This document shows, piece by piece, positions 27,646-36,008 of a stretch of 64,000 bases of DNA (position 1 is its first letter; each line of letters opens with the position of its first letter). The translations under genes were made by a program, and so were the position numbers. Source of the stretch: Erythrobacter sp. HI0063. GTDB lineage: Bacteria; Pseudomonadota; Alphaproteobacteria; Sphingomonadales; Sphingomonadaceae. The stretch lies in contig NZ_LWFF01000313.1 in the NCBI RefSeq assembly GCF_001635685.1, positions 36,110-100,109 on the forward strand. The letters run 5' to 3'. A model generated the notes under the pieces. It searched no databases and was not told the origin of the DNA. It saw only the letters and a list, made by a program, of their open reading frames with translations.

Positions 27646-29517
27646 TCAGCGGTTCTGCTCGTGAACGCCCGGTGCCTGCGGATTGGTCGACGGGTGCATG
27701 CCCGCCTCCTGCGGCTCCAGACCGGCACCCGCCTGGCCTTCGAGATCGTCGCCGACATCGTCGTCGCGGATCGTGTCGAGGTGCAGCAGCTTTTTGACGA
27801 ACGGGCTGAGGACCATGACGCCGACACCGATGCCGACTGCCCACCAGCCGACGGTCCCGTAGACGTCGAGCACCAATTGCTTGCCCGCCTCTTCGCCGAC
27901 GCCTTCCGCGCCGGTCGCCGAAGCGATCAGGCCAGCGGCGAAGTTACCCGTCGCGGACGCGAAGAACCACGTGCCCATAACAAGCGACGCGATGTGCGCC
28001 GGGCTCAATCGGTTCATCGCCGACAGACCGACTGGGCTGAGGCACAATTCGCCGGTCGTGTGCAGCAGGTAGATGAGGAAGATGAAGATCACGGGCGTCG
28101 GCACGTTCACGCCGACACTGTTCGCGCCCCAAACCAGGACCAGGAAGCCGAGACCGACCTGGACGACGGCGAGGCCGAACTTCATGGGCGTGCTGGGCTC
28201 CGCCCCCTTCGCGGCGAGCTTCTGCCACAGAATGGCGAACAGCGGGGCCAGCAACACGATGTAGATCGCGTTGACCGACTGGAAGATGGAAGCGCTGACG
28301 CCTTGGGTATCGACATGGCGGTCGGTGAACAGGTTGAGGCTGGAGCCCGCCTGTTCGAACAGCGCCCAGAACACGATCGAGGTCAGGATCAGGAACATCG
28401 CCGCGAAAATGCGGTCGCGTTCGTGGAAGGTCTTCACCAGCGATTGCTGGATGAGGACGCCGATCAGAACCACAAGCGAAGCGCCAGCGGCGTAGGGCGC
28501 GGCAGCGCCACCCTGCGATGCTGCGATCAACGAAACGATCAGACCGACCGCACTCGAGATATAGACGAAGAACGGCACCGTCGGCGCCTGCTTCCACGAG
28601 CCATAGGCCATCTGGAAGGTCACGATGGCGAGAACGTAAGCCACCAGCGCGCCGCCGAAGCCGCCGAGAAGGACGCCGACGAGTTCCTGATACTGGATGG
28701 CCAGCCAGCAGAGTGCGACCATTCCCAGGCCCGCCGCGTAGATCAGATATTCCTTGCCGCCAGCGATACGTTCCGGGTGCTGCGGTTCACCCTTGCCGAG
28801 CAGCAGGGGTTTGCCGATGACGAAGAAGACGAGGCCGATCAACATGCCGAAACCGGCAAGGCCGAAGCCGTATTCCCATCCGACCGTCTGACCGAGATAG
28901 CCGCAGATGATTGATGCGGTCGCCGCGCCGACGTTAATGCCCATGTAGAAGATCGTATAAGCCGGGTCGCGGCGAATATCGGTGCGCGAATAGAGCTGGC
29001 CGACGAGCACCGAGATATTCGCCTTCAAGAAGCCCGAGCCGACGATGATCAGTGCCAGAGCCAGCCAGAAGACGTTGAGCATCGGGTTGTCCTGGCCCAA
29101 CGTTCCATCACCTTCAAAGGCCATGAAGAAGTGGCCGAAAGTCAGCAGCACGGCGCCGAACAGCACGGCCTTGCGCTGGCCGACATAGCGGTCGGCCAGA
29201 TAGCCGCCGACGACCGGGGCGATGTAGACCAGCGCGGTGTAGGCGCCGTAGATCACCGAAGCTTCGCTGTCGGAGAACAGCCAGTGCTGGACGAGGTAGA
29301 AAATCAGCAGGGCGCGCATGCCGTAATAGGAGAAGCGCTCCCACATTTCGGCCATGAACAGCAGGAATAGGCCCTTGGGGTGCCCGATGACCTCTTGCTG
29401 CGGGCGGGTGACGAGGACCATCCCGCCGATCAGAAACGATACCAGCGCAATCACTGCGATGCGGAAGGCCCACATCTCGTACGCGGAACCGAATGTGAAA
29501 AAGGCACCTTCGACCAT
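27646..29517 (-). CDS. POT/PTR2-family proton-dependent peptide transporter
   Basis: A 623-residue transporter with about 14 hydrophobic segments. EMWERFSYYGMRALLIFYL is the ExxERFxYYG proton-coupling motif, and GGYLADRYVGQRKAVLFG is the second POT signature. It imports di- and tripeptides with protons. The C-terminal tail after the last segment is acidic. The gene lies beside two envelope amidohydrolases that may act on peptides, so a peptide-scavenging cluster is plausible. A GntR regulator is divergently encoded upstream. Confidence 0.93.
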   Translation of the reverse strand: MVEGAFFTFGSAYEMWAFRIAVIALVSFLIGGMVLVTRPQQEVIGHPKGLFLLFMAEMWERFSYYGMRALLIFYLVQHWLFSDSEASVIYGAYTALVYIAPVVGGYLADRYVGQRKAVLFGAVLLTFGHFFMAFEGDGTLGQDNPMLNVFWLALALIIVGSGFLKANISVLVGQLYSRTDIRRDPAYTIFYMGINVGAATASIICGYLGQTVGWEYGFGLAGFGMLIGLVFFVIGKPLLLGKGEPQHPERIAGGKEYLIYAAGLGMVALCWLAIQYQELVGVLLGGFGGALVAYVLAIVTFQMAYGSWKQAPTVPFFVYISSAVGLIVSLIAASQGGAAAPYAAGASLVVLIGVLIQQSLVKTFHERDRIFAAMFLILTSIVFWALFEQAGSSLNLFTDRHVDTQGVSASIFQSVNAIYIVLLAPLFAILWQKLAAKGAEPSTPMKFGLAVVQVGLGFLVLVWGANSVGVNVPTPVIFIFLIYLLHTTGELCLSPVGLSAMNRLSPAHIASLVMGTWFFASATGNFAAGLIASATGAEGVGEEAGKQLVLDVYGTVGWWAVGIGVGVMVLSPFVKKLLHLDTIRDDDVGDDLEGQAGAGLEPQEAGMHPSTNPQAPGVHEQNR

Positions 29518-29782
29518 GAGTATCCCGTATCCCTAATTTTTTCGGAGCGCACTGCGACGTTGCGCGACCGCTCCTCCCCGAAGAAACGCGCAACCTAACG
29601 GGTTCGGCGCGCATGTGAAGCCTTAGTTACAGCGGCAACAGATTTCGTATCGGCCTGAGGCACTCCCTTCGGAGTTAGGGATGCCCACGGCGTACAAAAT
29701 TGCGTAAAGTACGGGAACCTTGCGCGCCACGCTGTATTATGGCACTGATGCAGCAATCGGTCGCCAGCCATTGGGATCCGCG

Positions 29783-30124
29783 ATGAAAAGCCAGTCAAAA
29801 CCCGTTTATCTCAAACTGCGCGACCTGATCGCCGCCGCGATCCTCGATGGGCGCTATGCCGAAGGCGCGATGCTTCCATCGGTGCGCGCGCTGGCGGCGG
29901 AACAGGGGGCCAATCCCCTGACGGTTGCCAAGGCCTATCAGCAATTTCAGACGGATGGGCTGGTAGAAGTGCAGCGCGGTGTGGGCATGTATGTGGTCGA
30001 AGGCGCGACCGAGCGGCTCAAGGCATCCGAGCGGCGCCAGTTCGTCGAAGAGGAATGGCCCGCGATCCGCGAACGGATCGATCGGCTTGGCCTGGACGCC
30101 GAGGATCTGCTTTCGCCAGCCTGA
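29783..30124 (+). CDS. GntR-family regulator (YtrA-like, short)
   Basis: A 113-residue protein: a winged-helix domain (PVYLKLRDLIAAAILDGRYAEG then MLPSVRALAAEQGANPLTVA) with only a short helical tail and no ligand-binding domain, the layout of the YtrA subfamily. These usually control adjacent transporter genes, and a peptide transporter is divergent across a 265-base gap. The ATG at 29783 is used; an upstream in-frame start at 29720 would add 21 residues before the HTH. Confidence 0.85.
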   Translation: MKSQSKPVYLKLRDLIAAAILDGRYAEGAMLPSVRALAAEQGANPLTVAKAYQQFQTDGLVEVQRGVGMYVVEGATERLKASERRQFVEEEWPAIRERIDRLGLDAEDLLSPA

Positions 30125-30306
30125 GACAGCGCGAGCTCTGCCAACGCGTCATCCTAGGCCGCAGGCGATTGCAAATCGCGTATGCAATGCGTATCAGCGC
30201 GGGAAACGCCGAGCGGGTCGCTTGCAAAGATCCGGGCGCGGTGTTGCAATGGGTCGCGAAAATTACGGGCATGGGTGGGGCCATCCTGGCACGCCGGGAG
30301 CATTAG

Positions 30307-30591
30307 ATGATACGATCCGAATTGCTGAATACGCTTGCCAAGGACAATCCTGGCCTCAAATCCGAAGAGATCGAACAGGTCGTCGATATATTCTTCGATG
30401 AGATCGCTCAACGCTTGGCCGAAGGCGGCCGCGTGGAATTGCGCGGTTTCGGCGCATTCTCGACGCGCGAGCGCGCGGCGCGCACCGGGCGCAACCCGCG
30501 TACCGGCGAATCGGTGGACGTTCCGGCCAAGCGCGTGCCCTATTTCCGCCCCGGCAAGGAAATGCGCCGCGCCCTCAACGACGAAGAATAG
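30307..30591 (+). CDS. ihfB: integration host factor, beta subunit
   Basis: A 94-residue HU/IHF-family DNA-bending protein. The conserved arm GRNPRTGESVDVPAKRVPYFRPGKE and the N-terminal SELLNTLAKDNP match IhfB rather than HU. It partners IhfA in site-specific recombination and transcription. By coincidence or selection it lies 155 bases from a tyrosine integrase gene, a class of enzyme that often needs IHF. Confidence 0.92.
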   Translation: MIRSELLNTLAKDNPGLKSEEIEQVVDIFFDEIAQRLAEGGRVELRGFGAFSTRERAARTGRNPRTGESVDVPAKRVPYFRPGKEMRRALNDEE

Positions 30592-30650
30592 GCGCGCGCC
30601 CATACGCGAGATTGCGGCCATCGCGCCCGCGCGCTAGGCGATGACCCATG

Positions 30651-30735
30651 GCGGGTGTGGCGGAATGGTAGACGCCGGGGACTTAAAATCCCCTGTCCTT
30701 TGGGCGTGCGGGTTCGAGTCCCGCCATCCGCACCA
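30651..30735 (+). tRNA. tRNA-Leu(UAA)
   Basis: A type II tRNA. Acceptor GCGGGTG pairs with CATCCGC; anticodon stem GGGGA/TCCCC holds the loop CTTAAAA with anticodon TAA. A short variable arm follows, then T-arm GCGGGTTCGAGTCCCGC and encoded CCA. The 3' end faces the integrase gene 11 bases away, the usual layout of a tRNA-integrated element. Confidence 0.95.
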
Positions 30736-30746
30736 TACTGAAATTA

Positions 30747-31961
30747 TTAGGCTTTTTTCCGCTCTCGGGCGTTCGCCAGCGAAGCGATTTTCGGGGCCGT
30801 GTGTAACTCTGGTGTAATTGCGTCAGAGAAACTGGCGTCCAGGCTGCTAACCGATTCGTCAACGTGGGCGTCCGCGAGCTGGGTGTAGCGCAACACCATC
30901 TGCAAGGTTTTGTGGCCGCTCACGCGCTGGATCGTCGGAAGGTCCACGCCTTTCTTGACGAGTTCGGTAATAAGGGTGTGCCGCAGGATGTGGGGGGTTA
31001 CCCTGTCCGGGTCCAAGCCTGCCCGTTCGACCGTCCGGGCGAATTGCTTGCTCATGGTCGTGCGATGTTCGGATTTCGCATCCGCCCGGCTGGTGGGGAA
31101 GAGCCAACCCTTCGGACGGCCTCGTGCCTGCCATTCGTCCCGGAGCCGCGTGGCGAGGCTCGATAGGATAGGCTGCTCGCGCGTCCCGGCCTTCGCCTGC
31201 GGGATATGGATGCGGAGACTGTCGAAACCGACCTGTTCCCATTTGATCCGCAAAATCTCGCTGTGCCGCATTCCGCTACCCATGGCGATGGCCACGAAAA
31301 GCCATGTAGCGGGATCTTGGTCGCCGATCGCTGCACGCATCAACGCGGCCCGCTCGGTATCGGTCAGCGTCTCGATCTGCTTCCGCGTCTCGCCGAACTT
31401 GTCGATCCGGGGCTTGGTCCTGACCCATTTCCATTCCACCGCGCGATTGAGCATGTGGGAGAGCGTCGATAGCTCGCGGTTGATCGTGGCCTTACTGGCG
31501 CCCTCGCCGGTTCGCTGCTCGACAAAGGCCGCAATCTGCTCGTCCTCGATACGATCCAGCCGGGCAGACTTGAAGAACGGGGCGAGCTTGTCGCGCACAT
31601 GGGCCTGTTTGCGGGGGAGGTTCTTGCCGTGCTTCGGATGGCCCTTGATCCGCTTTAGATAGTCCTCGGCGGCTTCCTTGAACAACCGATGGCGCTTGCG
31701 GCGCTCGGGTAGGTCTAGCGTTCCCTCGCGGGCCTTGGTGCGAAAGGCTGCAATGGCGTCCTCGGCCTGCTGGCGGGTGGTGCCTTGGCTCTCGCGGCCA
31801 ATGACGCGATGGATGCGCTGTCCATCGACCATGATGTTGACCGAATAGCGAACATCGCCGCTCGCCTGCCGCCAAGCTGTGATGCCGTGTTCGGTCAGGC
31901 GGTCACCGGGCTTTAGGTTTCGGATGGCTGGACGAGTGAGGGTGTCGAAACGGAGGGCCAC
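30747..31961 (-). CDS. int: phage-type tyrosine integrase
   Basis: A 404-residue site-specific recombinase. An N-terminal arm-type/SAM-like domain (residues about 90-200) precedes the catalytic domain. The catalytic residues are visible: Arg in GSGMRHSEILRIKW, HILRHT (HxxR), the His of SGHKTLQMVLRY, and the nucleophile Tyr in RYTQLAD. It starts at a GTG whose G is shared with the TAG of the RHH gene. It is transcribed towards tRNA-Leu(UAA), so its own stop lies 11 bases from the tRNA 3' end. Confidence 0.94.
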   Translation of the reverse strand: MALRFDTLTRPAIRNLKPGDRLTEHGITAWRQASGDVRYSVNIMVDGQRIHRVIGRESQGTTRQQAEDAIAAFRTKAREGTLDLPERRKRHRLFKEAAEDYLKRIKGHPKHGKNLPRKQAHVRDKLAPFFKSARLDRIEDEQIAAFVEQRTGEGASKATINRELSTLSHMLNRAVEWKWVRTKPRIDKFGETRKQIETLTDTERAALMRAAIGDQDPATWLFVAIAMGSGMRHSEILRIKWEQVGFDSLRIHIPQAKAGTREQPILSSLATRLRDEWQARGRPKGWLFPTSRADAKSEHRTTMSKQFARTVERAGLDPDRVTPHILRHTLITELVKKGVDLPTIQRVSGHKTLQMVLRYTQLADAHVDESVSSLDASFSDAITPELHTAPKIASLANARERKKA

Positions 31962-32797
31962 TAGAAGAGGTCACTTATCGAGAAGTCGTCACCTCTTGCC
32001 ACCGCCATTTCCGCGGCTCGCCGTTTGGAGCTTCGATAGAGGGTCCGTCCTTCCTCCTCAGCTTGGAGATAGGGTGCGATAGCTTCGGAATGGGCTTCGT
32101 TTGCTGATAACTCTCGTTCGTCAGCACCTTCCAATAGCTCGATCAGAGCGAGTGCGTGTCGCTTCGCTTCGGGCGGCAGCTCCAGACGCTCAAGTTGCTC
32201 TCGTTCGCGCCACCGTCCTAGCTCCCGGCGGTCCATGTCGGCGACACCCGCTAATCGCCCCAAAATGCCCCCTAGCTGACCTTCTGGTCGGCGGGGTGTC
32301 GCGCTAGAATTTCCGAATAACCTGCCTTTCATATAGGACTGTTCCCAAGGCGATATTCCGAAATCGCGAAGGTGTTCCATAAGCTTCAGGGTTTCCTGGC
32401 GGGCTGCGTAAAGCGCATCCCACGTCCGGCTTACGAACTCATCGTCGTAGGGGTCGTCAGTTCTCACAAGATGATTGGGCAACCGTCGAAACATCTCCAA
32501 CACCGCGCCAGCAGTTTTTCGATCCTTGTGCCAACGCTTGCCGGTCATCTGTTCAATCTCTGCGATCTCAGCAGCGAATTTCGCCAGAAGGCGCTCTGTT
32601 TCGGAAGAACGTTGGCCCCCGTCCGCCTCGAAGCTGACGATTAAACGCTTTTCGACCTCTTGGGTGATCGAGCGACCATTCTCATCCGCAGCGGCCTTAA
32701 GCGCATCGCGAACACTCGGCGCAGTACGAACCGCGATTGCAGCCTTTTTTGTCTCGCCGTCGTGATGCGCGGGCCGTCCACCCTTGTTCTTGCTCAA
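31961..32797 (-). CDS. Arc/MetJ-type ribbon-helix-helix DNA-binding protein
   Basis: About 278 residues from a TTG at 32797. Residues about 17-55 (KKAAIAVRTAPSVRDALKAA then ENGRSITQEVEKRLI) form a ribbon-helix-helix domain like Arc/TraY. The remaining 220 residues are charged and helical, with no other recognised domain. I chose the TTG because GAAGGA lies seven bases upstream; a longer frame from 32854 is possible but lacks a good ribosome site. Its position between int and a divergent AlpA-like gene suggests the element's repressor or an integration/excision regulator. Confidence 0.72.
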   Translation of the reverse strand: MSKNKGGRPAHHDGETKKAAIAVRTAPSVRDALKAAADENGRSITQEVEKRLIVSFEADGGQRSSETERLLAKFAAEIAEIEQMTGKRWHKDRKTAGAVLEMFRRLPNHLVRTDDPYDDEFVSRTWDALYAARQETLKLMEHLRDFGISPWEQSYMKGRLFGNSSATPRRPEGQLGGILGRLAGVADMDRRELGRWREREQLERLELPPEAKRHALALIELLEGADERELSANEAHSEAIAPYLQAEEEGRTLYRSSKRRAAEMAVARGDDFSISDLF

Positions 32798-32915
32798 ATC
32801 AAAATCCTTCGGGGGTTTCCGCAATACATACGCGACAGCGCTCTTGGCGGTCAAGGCGCTTAGTGGTATTGCATGGACATTGCAGTATGCCGAAGGAACG
32901 AAAGGAGATAATGCA
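32798..32915. promoter_or_regulatory. divergent early regulatory region of the element
   Basis: The 118-base gap separates the RHH/integrase operon from the AlpA-like/primase operon. Two near-identical hexamers, ATTGCA at 32868-32873 and again at 32879-32884, are spaced 11 bases apart (one helical turn), a layout suited to a dimeric repressor. The AAAGGAG ribosome site of the plus-strand operon begins at 32901. Promoters were not assigned. Confidence 0.45.
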
Positions 32916-33122
32916 ATGCAAGTCGTCGCAACGCCTGACGGGAGGGTGAGCCGTGCCGAAGCTGCTCGCTTTCTCGGCTTCCGGCCAAAGACGCTGGCCG
33001 AGTGGCATCGCCTCGGGGTTGGCCCGAAGTCGCACCTCGTTGGAGGTCGCCGGTTCTATTCTCTGGAAGACCTGCGGGCCTACGCTGACGGATCAAAGCT
33101 CGTCCGGCCTGAGGCGGCTTGA
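32916..33122 (+). CDS. AlpA-like / HTH_17 DNA-binding protein (excisionase-type)
   Basis: A 68-residue protein with the MerR-like excisionase fold: VSRAEAARFLGFRPKTLAEW is the recognition helix-turn-helix, and GGRRFYSLEDLRAYADG is the wing and second helix. It starts at the ATG at 32916, eight bases after AAAGGAG. AlpA/excisionase proteins switch satellites and prophages from integration to excision and activate early genes. First gene of the plus-strand early operon. Confidence 0.82.
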   Translation: MQVVATPDGRVSRAEAARFLGFRPKTLAEWHRLGVGPKSHLVGGRRFYSLEDLRAYADGSKLVRPEAA

Positions 33123-33147
33123 TCCAGCATCATTACACCAAAACGAA

Positions 33148-33175
33148 AGGCCGCCCCGATGGTGTGGGACGGCCT
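33148..33175. terminator. 10-bp hairpin after the AlpA-like gene
   Basis: AGGCCGCCCC at 33148-33157 pairs with GGGACGGCCT at 33166-33175 (one mismatch). There is no T-run on the plus side; on the minus side it is followed by TTTCGTTTT. It may be a weak bidirectional terminator or an attenuator between the first gene and the rest of the early operon. Confidence 0.45.
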
Positions 33176-33287
33176 CAATACTGCGTCTGGAAATGGTCGG
33201 TTAGCACCATGGACTTAGCGGAGCGAATGCCTTCGCGCAAGCCTGTGGCGACGATTTCCTTTCGCAGCTCTGCGAGAAGGAAACGAC

Positions 33288-33578
33288 ATGGAAGAGACTT
33301 TTTCGGCGCTCGCGCGCCCTGTAATCGAGCGTCAGCGCAAGCCTAAGCTGGGCGTCCGCAACACCGCCGTGCGGGTCTTGGTGGACTCGCTTCCCTGCGA
33401 AACACCTGACCGTCGCGGAGGGGTTTATGCCTTCGCCGAATGGATCATTGCCGGTGCGCGGACCTTCACGGCGGCGAAGCGCCGGGCCGGTCTGTTCTCT
33501 CCCAAGCCACTGTCCAAGACTGAGGCTGCGGAAGCGCTGCGCAAGGCACTCGCCCAGGTGGGAGGCGCCCGTGGTTGA
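33288..33578 (+). CDS. small basic protein of the early operon
   Basis: A 96-residue protein (MEETFSALARPVIERQ at the start, KTEAAEALRKALAQV at the end), rich in Arg, Lys and Ala, with no Cys cluster, signal peptide or membrane segment. The ribosome site GAGAAGGA precedes the ATG. It overlaps the next gene by eight bases. No family recognised. It is probably an early accessory protein, since it belongs to the operon leading to the primase. Confidence 0.65.
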   Translation: MEETFSALARPVIERQRKPKLGVRNTAVRVLVDSLPCETPDRRGGVYAFAEWIIAGARTFTAAKRRAGLFSPKPLSKTEAAEALRKALAQVGGARG

Positions 33579-33762
33579 CCATCCTCTTCGCATTGCCGCC
33601 TTGGCGATCCTGAACAGCGGCGTCCGCCTCACTCGTCGCGCCGGTTCCTTCGCAGGGGAATGCGTGGCCGATCCGCGCCCGTTGACGGAAAAACAGGCCC
33701 ATTGGTTTTCTCAGTTGGCTGAGCAAGCCGGTGTTGAGTGGGAGGGCTCGGAACATGGTTGA
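33571..33762 (+). CDS. small hypothetical protein of the early operon
   Basis: A 63-residue protein from a GTG at 33571, preceded by GGGAGG and overlapping the previous gene by eight bases. The sequence includes PRPLTEKQAHWFSQLAEQAG, a short helix-forming motif often seen in small phage-encoded proteins next to replication genes. The longer upstream frame is a shadow of the preceding gene. Function unknown. Confidence 0.58.
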   Translation: MVDHPLRIAALAILNSGVRLTRRAGSFAGECVADPRPLTEKQAHWFSQLAEQAGVEWEGSEHG

Positions 33763-34093
33763 TCCCAAGCACTATGGTAGGGGCACCGCTGCCGGGCACA
33801 AAGGGCACAGCGCGGCGGCTCGCCAGAATAGCGCGGAAGCCGCATCTGAGGTCACGGAGACACTTGCCCGCCGCCATCGGCAAATGATTGCTGCATGGAC
33901 GCCCTACGGGGTGGCTGGGGCCATCCCGGAGCAAATCTCCAATGACCTAGGGCTTCCCGTCCATGTGATCCGGCCACGCGCCGGGGAGCTGGTAAAGCGC
34001 AAGCTGCTGTTCGAGGTCGGCAAGCGGCAAGGCGGGCTCGGCTGTCGGGTGATGGCCTACAGTGTCACCGCTCCAGCCGACGGTGCCGCGTGA
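33755..34093 (+). CDS. winged-helix-like small protein next to the primase
   Basis: A 112-residue protein. The first 45 residues are His/Ala/Gln-rich; the second half (AAWTPYGVAGAIPEQISNDL then PVHVIRPRAGELVKRKLLFEV, KRQG...VMAYSV) fits a winged-helix fold in which a strand-turn-strand wing follows the recognition helix. The ATG at 33755 has a GGGAGG ribosome site. It is coupled to the following small gene (TGATG). A replication or regulatory role is inferred only from context. Confidence 0.65.
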   Translation: MVDPKHYGRGTAAGHKGHSAAARQNSAEAASEVTETLARRHRQMIAAWTPYGVAGAIPEQISNDLGLPVHVIRPRAGELVKRKLLFEVGKRQGGLGCRVMAYSVTAPADGAA

Positions 34094-34281
34094 TGGATCG
34101 CGGCACCGTAACGCTGTCGCAGGACGGGGCGGGTGCTTTTGTAATTCGCCTCGATCCGCCCGATCCGAACTATCCCGAAGAACAGCGCTTCGATGATATT
34201 CGGGACGCTCGCGGGATGATGGGCGGTCTTCGCCTCGTCCTCGGTCGGCGAAAGGTCGATCTGTTGAAGGCGGGGGGATGA
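34093..34281 (+). CDS. small hypothetical protein before the primase
   Basis: A 62-residue protein (MDRGTVTLSQDGAGAFVIRL, then PPDPNYPEEQRFDDIRDARGMMGG), probably a small mixed alpha/beta fold. Its ATG shares a base with the preceding stop (TGATG), and the primase gene starts one base after its own stop. A GTG at 34090 is an alternative start. The tight spacing suggests co-expression with the primase. No family recognised. Confidence 0.62.
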   Translation: MDRGTVTLSQDGAGAFVIRLDPPDPNYPEEQRFDDIRDARGMMGGLRLVLGRRKVDLLKAGG

Positions 34282-34282
34282 T

Positions 34283-35326
34283 ATGGGCCTCTTCGCCGAA
34301 TGGCAGCCAGCCTATGCGGAAGCTGGGATAGCCACCTTTCCTGTCGATGGGATCGCCAAGCGCCCCGCTGTCGGAAATTATCTGAAAGCCGGGTGCAGGG
34401 CGTCCAAGCAATGGGCGCTCAAATTCCCTGCGGTGGATGCCTTGGGATTCGCGTGCGGTTCCCGGAACGGTGTCACCGTCCTCGATGTGGACGAGGCTCG
34501 CGAAAGCCTCTTGGGAGATGCCTTCGCCCGGTTCGGTCGATCTCCTGTCGTCATTCGCACGGCCTCGGGCAAGTTTCATGCGTGGTATCGCCACAATGGC
34601 GAGAAGCGCAAAATTCGAGCCGATGGGTTCGATGGACCAATCGACATTTTGGGAGGCGGTTTCGCCGTTGCGCCTCCTTCGCGTAGCAGCGCGGGCCAGT
34701 ATGAATTTCTCGAAGGCTCGCTTGCCGATCTGGCCAATCTCCCGCCAATGCGATTGCCCGATGCGGTGGCGAATGATGACGTCGAGCAAGCGGCGCAGTC
34801 GGACACGATAGGGGAGGGGCAGCGGAACAATTCGCTTTGGATCGCGTGCATGAAGGCTGCGCCTTCCTGCCAATCGCTCGATAGCCTGCAACGCTTCGCT
34901 CGATCGCTAAACGAAAGCGGAGAATGGTCGCCTTTGCCAGCCGACGAAGTTGGACGGGTGGCAGGGAGTGCTTGGCAATGTCACATCGAAGGCCGCAATG
35001 GCTTCGCGGGAGATACGTTCGTGCAGGTGCCGACGCCGACATTCGATAATCTGGCTGCAAGTGCTGATGCGAGCTACCTTTACTGGCTGCTCAAGCGCAA
35101 TCACTGGGGTCGCGAATTTTGCATCGCCAACGAATGGCGGAAACACCTGCCGGATGGTGAATGGTCCCGTCCGAAGTTCACCGCCGCGCGCCAATTTCTG
35201 GTCGATAACGGTTTCGTCGTGATGATCCGCCCTGCCATCAAGGGCGTCGGTCCTGCGCTGTTTCGGTTCGCCGATCAATTTGGCCCCGATGGTGTTCAGG
35301 GGGGAGGCAGGGGGAGAGGGGTGTAG
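34283..35326 (+). CDS. bifunctional DNA primase/polymerase (PrimPol, AEP superfamily)
   Basis: A 347-residue replication protein. The archaeo-eukaryotic primase signature is visible: catalytic acids in TVLDVDEARE (residues 65-74), the His in SGKFHAWYRH (about 95-104), and GPIDILGGGFAVAPPS (about 118-133). The C-terminal half (residues 175-330) is helical, with no helicase Walker motifs, so any helicase must come from the host or a helper. Stand-alone PrimPol genes are common in phage satellites and small prophages. It is the last gene of the early operon, followed by an iteron-like region. Confidence 0.85.
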   Translation: MGLFAEWQPAYAEAGIATFPVDGIAKRPAVGNYLKAGCRASKQWALKFPAVDALGFACGSRNGVTVLDVDEARESLLGDAFARFGRSPVVIRTASGKFHAWYRHNGEKRKIRADGFDGPIDILGGGFAVAPPSRSSAGQYEFLEGSLADLANLPPMRLPDAVANDDVEQAAQSDTIGEGQRNNSLWIACMKAAPSCQSLDSLQRFARSLNESGEWSPLPADEVGRVAGSAWQCHIEGRNGFAGDTFVQVPTPTFDNLAASADASYLYWLLKRNHWGREFCIANEWRKHLPDGEWSRPKFTAARQFLVDNGFVVMIRPAIKGVGPALFRFADQFGPDGVQGGGRGRGV

Positions 35327-35432
35327 TGTTACTTATTGGTGCTCGATTTCGCGCACCCAAAATGGACATCGCGCCTCTACGCCTGAGCAATCCACAATCG
35401 GCCGATCTTGACGAGGTCGAACCGATCCCGCT

Positions 35433-35514
35433 GCTCCCGATAATACGGGAAAAAACGGGAGCGGCATGGCCGAACCGGTGGAGCGGCCCCGCGTAAATAC
35501 GCGGTAAATACGCG
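35433..35514. repeat. iteron and inverted-repeat cluster, candidate replication origin
   Basis: Just downstream of the primase gene, a perfect inverted repeat GCTCCCG (35433-35439) / CGGGAGC (35456-35462) encloses an A-rich loop. It is followed by two perfect tandem copies of GTAAATACGCG (35493-35503 and 35504-35514). The first copy also forms the 16-bp palindrome CCGCGTAAATACGCGG (35489-35504). Tandem 11-bp units match one helical turn. Origin function is inferred. Confidence 0.5.
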
Positions 35515-35533
35515 AGGCGCGCCGTTGCACAGA

Positions 35534-35568
35534 CGAGAAAACCCGCCGCCTCCGGGGAAGCGACGGGT
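35534..35568 (-). terminator. intrinsic terminator for the 36838-35595 operon
   Basis: On the minus strand the 9-bp stem (ACCCGTCGC with GCGGCGGGT, one mismatch) has a short loop and is followed by TTTTCTC. It lies 27 bases beyond the last stop of the minus-strand pair. Confidence 0.55.
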
Positions 35569-35594
35569 CAATAAAAAAGAGGCCGGATATTCAG

Positions 35595-36008
35595 CTAGGC
35601 GGTGTCGAAGATAACCGGCTGGTGCCAGCGTTCGCAATCGTCCTCGAACTCGATTTGCTTGAAGGCATTGAAGCCGGGAAACAGGGCGTTCGGCCCGCTG
35701 CTGCCTCGGTCATCGCTGGCGGTGCAATAGTCGCTATCGGCATCCTCGCCGGGATCTGCAATCGGACAGCCGGGGTAGGGCATTGCCCCTTCGCAGCCGG
35801 TTTGATGATCGTCCTCGGCGCCGGTGCCGTCCAGTTCATCGCCATCGGGCTCTAGGTCGGGGTCCCCATCCCATGCATCCAGCCGGTCAATAAGTTGCTC
35901 GCATAGGTCTGCCAGTGCATCACGTGACAGGCGGCGAACTGCGCTATCGAGCAAGGCGGCGGACGGGAGGCCCGAAGGCCCCCCGATGATCTGCGCGCCC
36001 ACGATCAA
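35595..36008 (-). CDS. acidic hypothetical protein with Cys residues
   Basis: A 137-residue protein, strongly acidic in the middle (DGDPDLEPDGDELDGTG), with Cys at CEGAMPYPGCP and an ending in DTA. The N-terminus has a helical segment LSRDALADLCEQLIDRLDAW. The start is uncertain: a TTG at 36008 overlaps the upstream stop, and a GTG at 36002 is possible. Similar acidic proteins occur in alphaproteobacterial prophages and plasmids, but I cannot assign a function. Confidence 0.6.
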   Translation of the reverse strand: MIVGAQIIGGPSGLPSAALLDSAVRRLSRDALADLCEQLIDRLDAWDGDPDLEPDGDELDGTGAEDDHQTGCEGAMPYPGCPIADPGEDADSDYCTASDDRGSSGPNALFPGFNAFKQIEFEDDCERWHQPVIFDTA

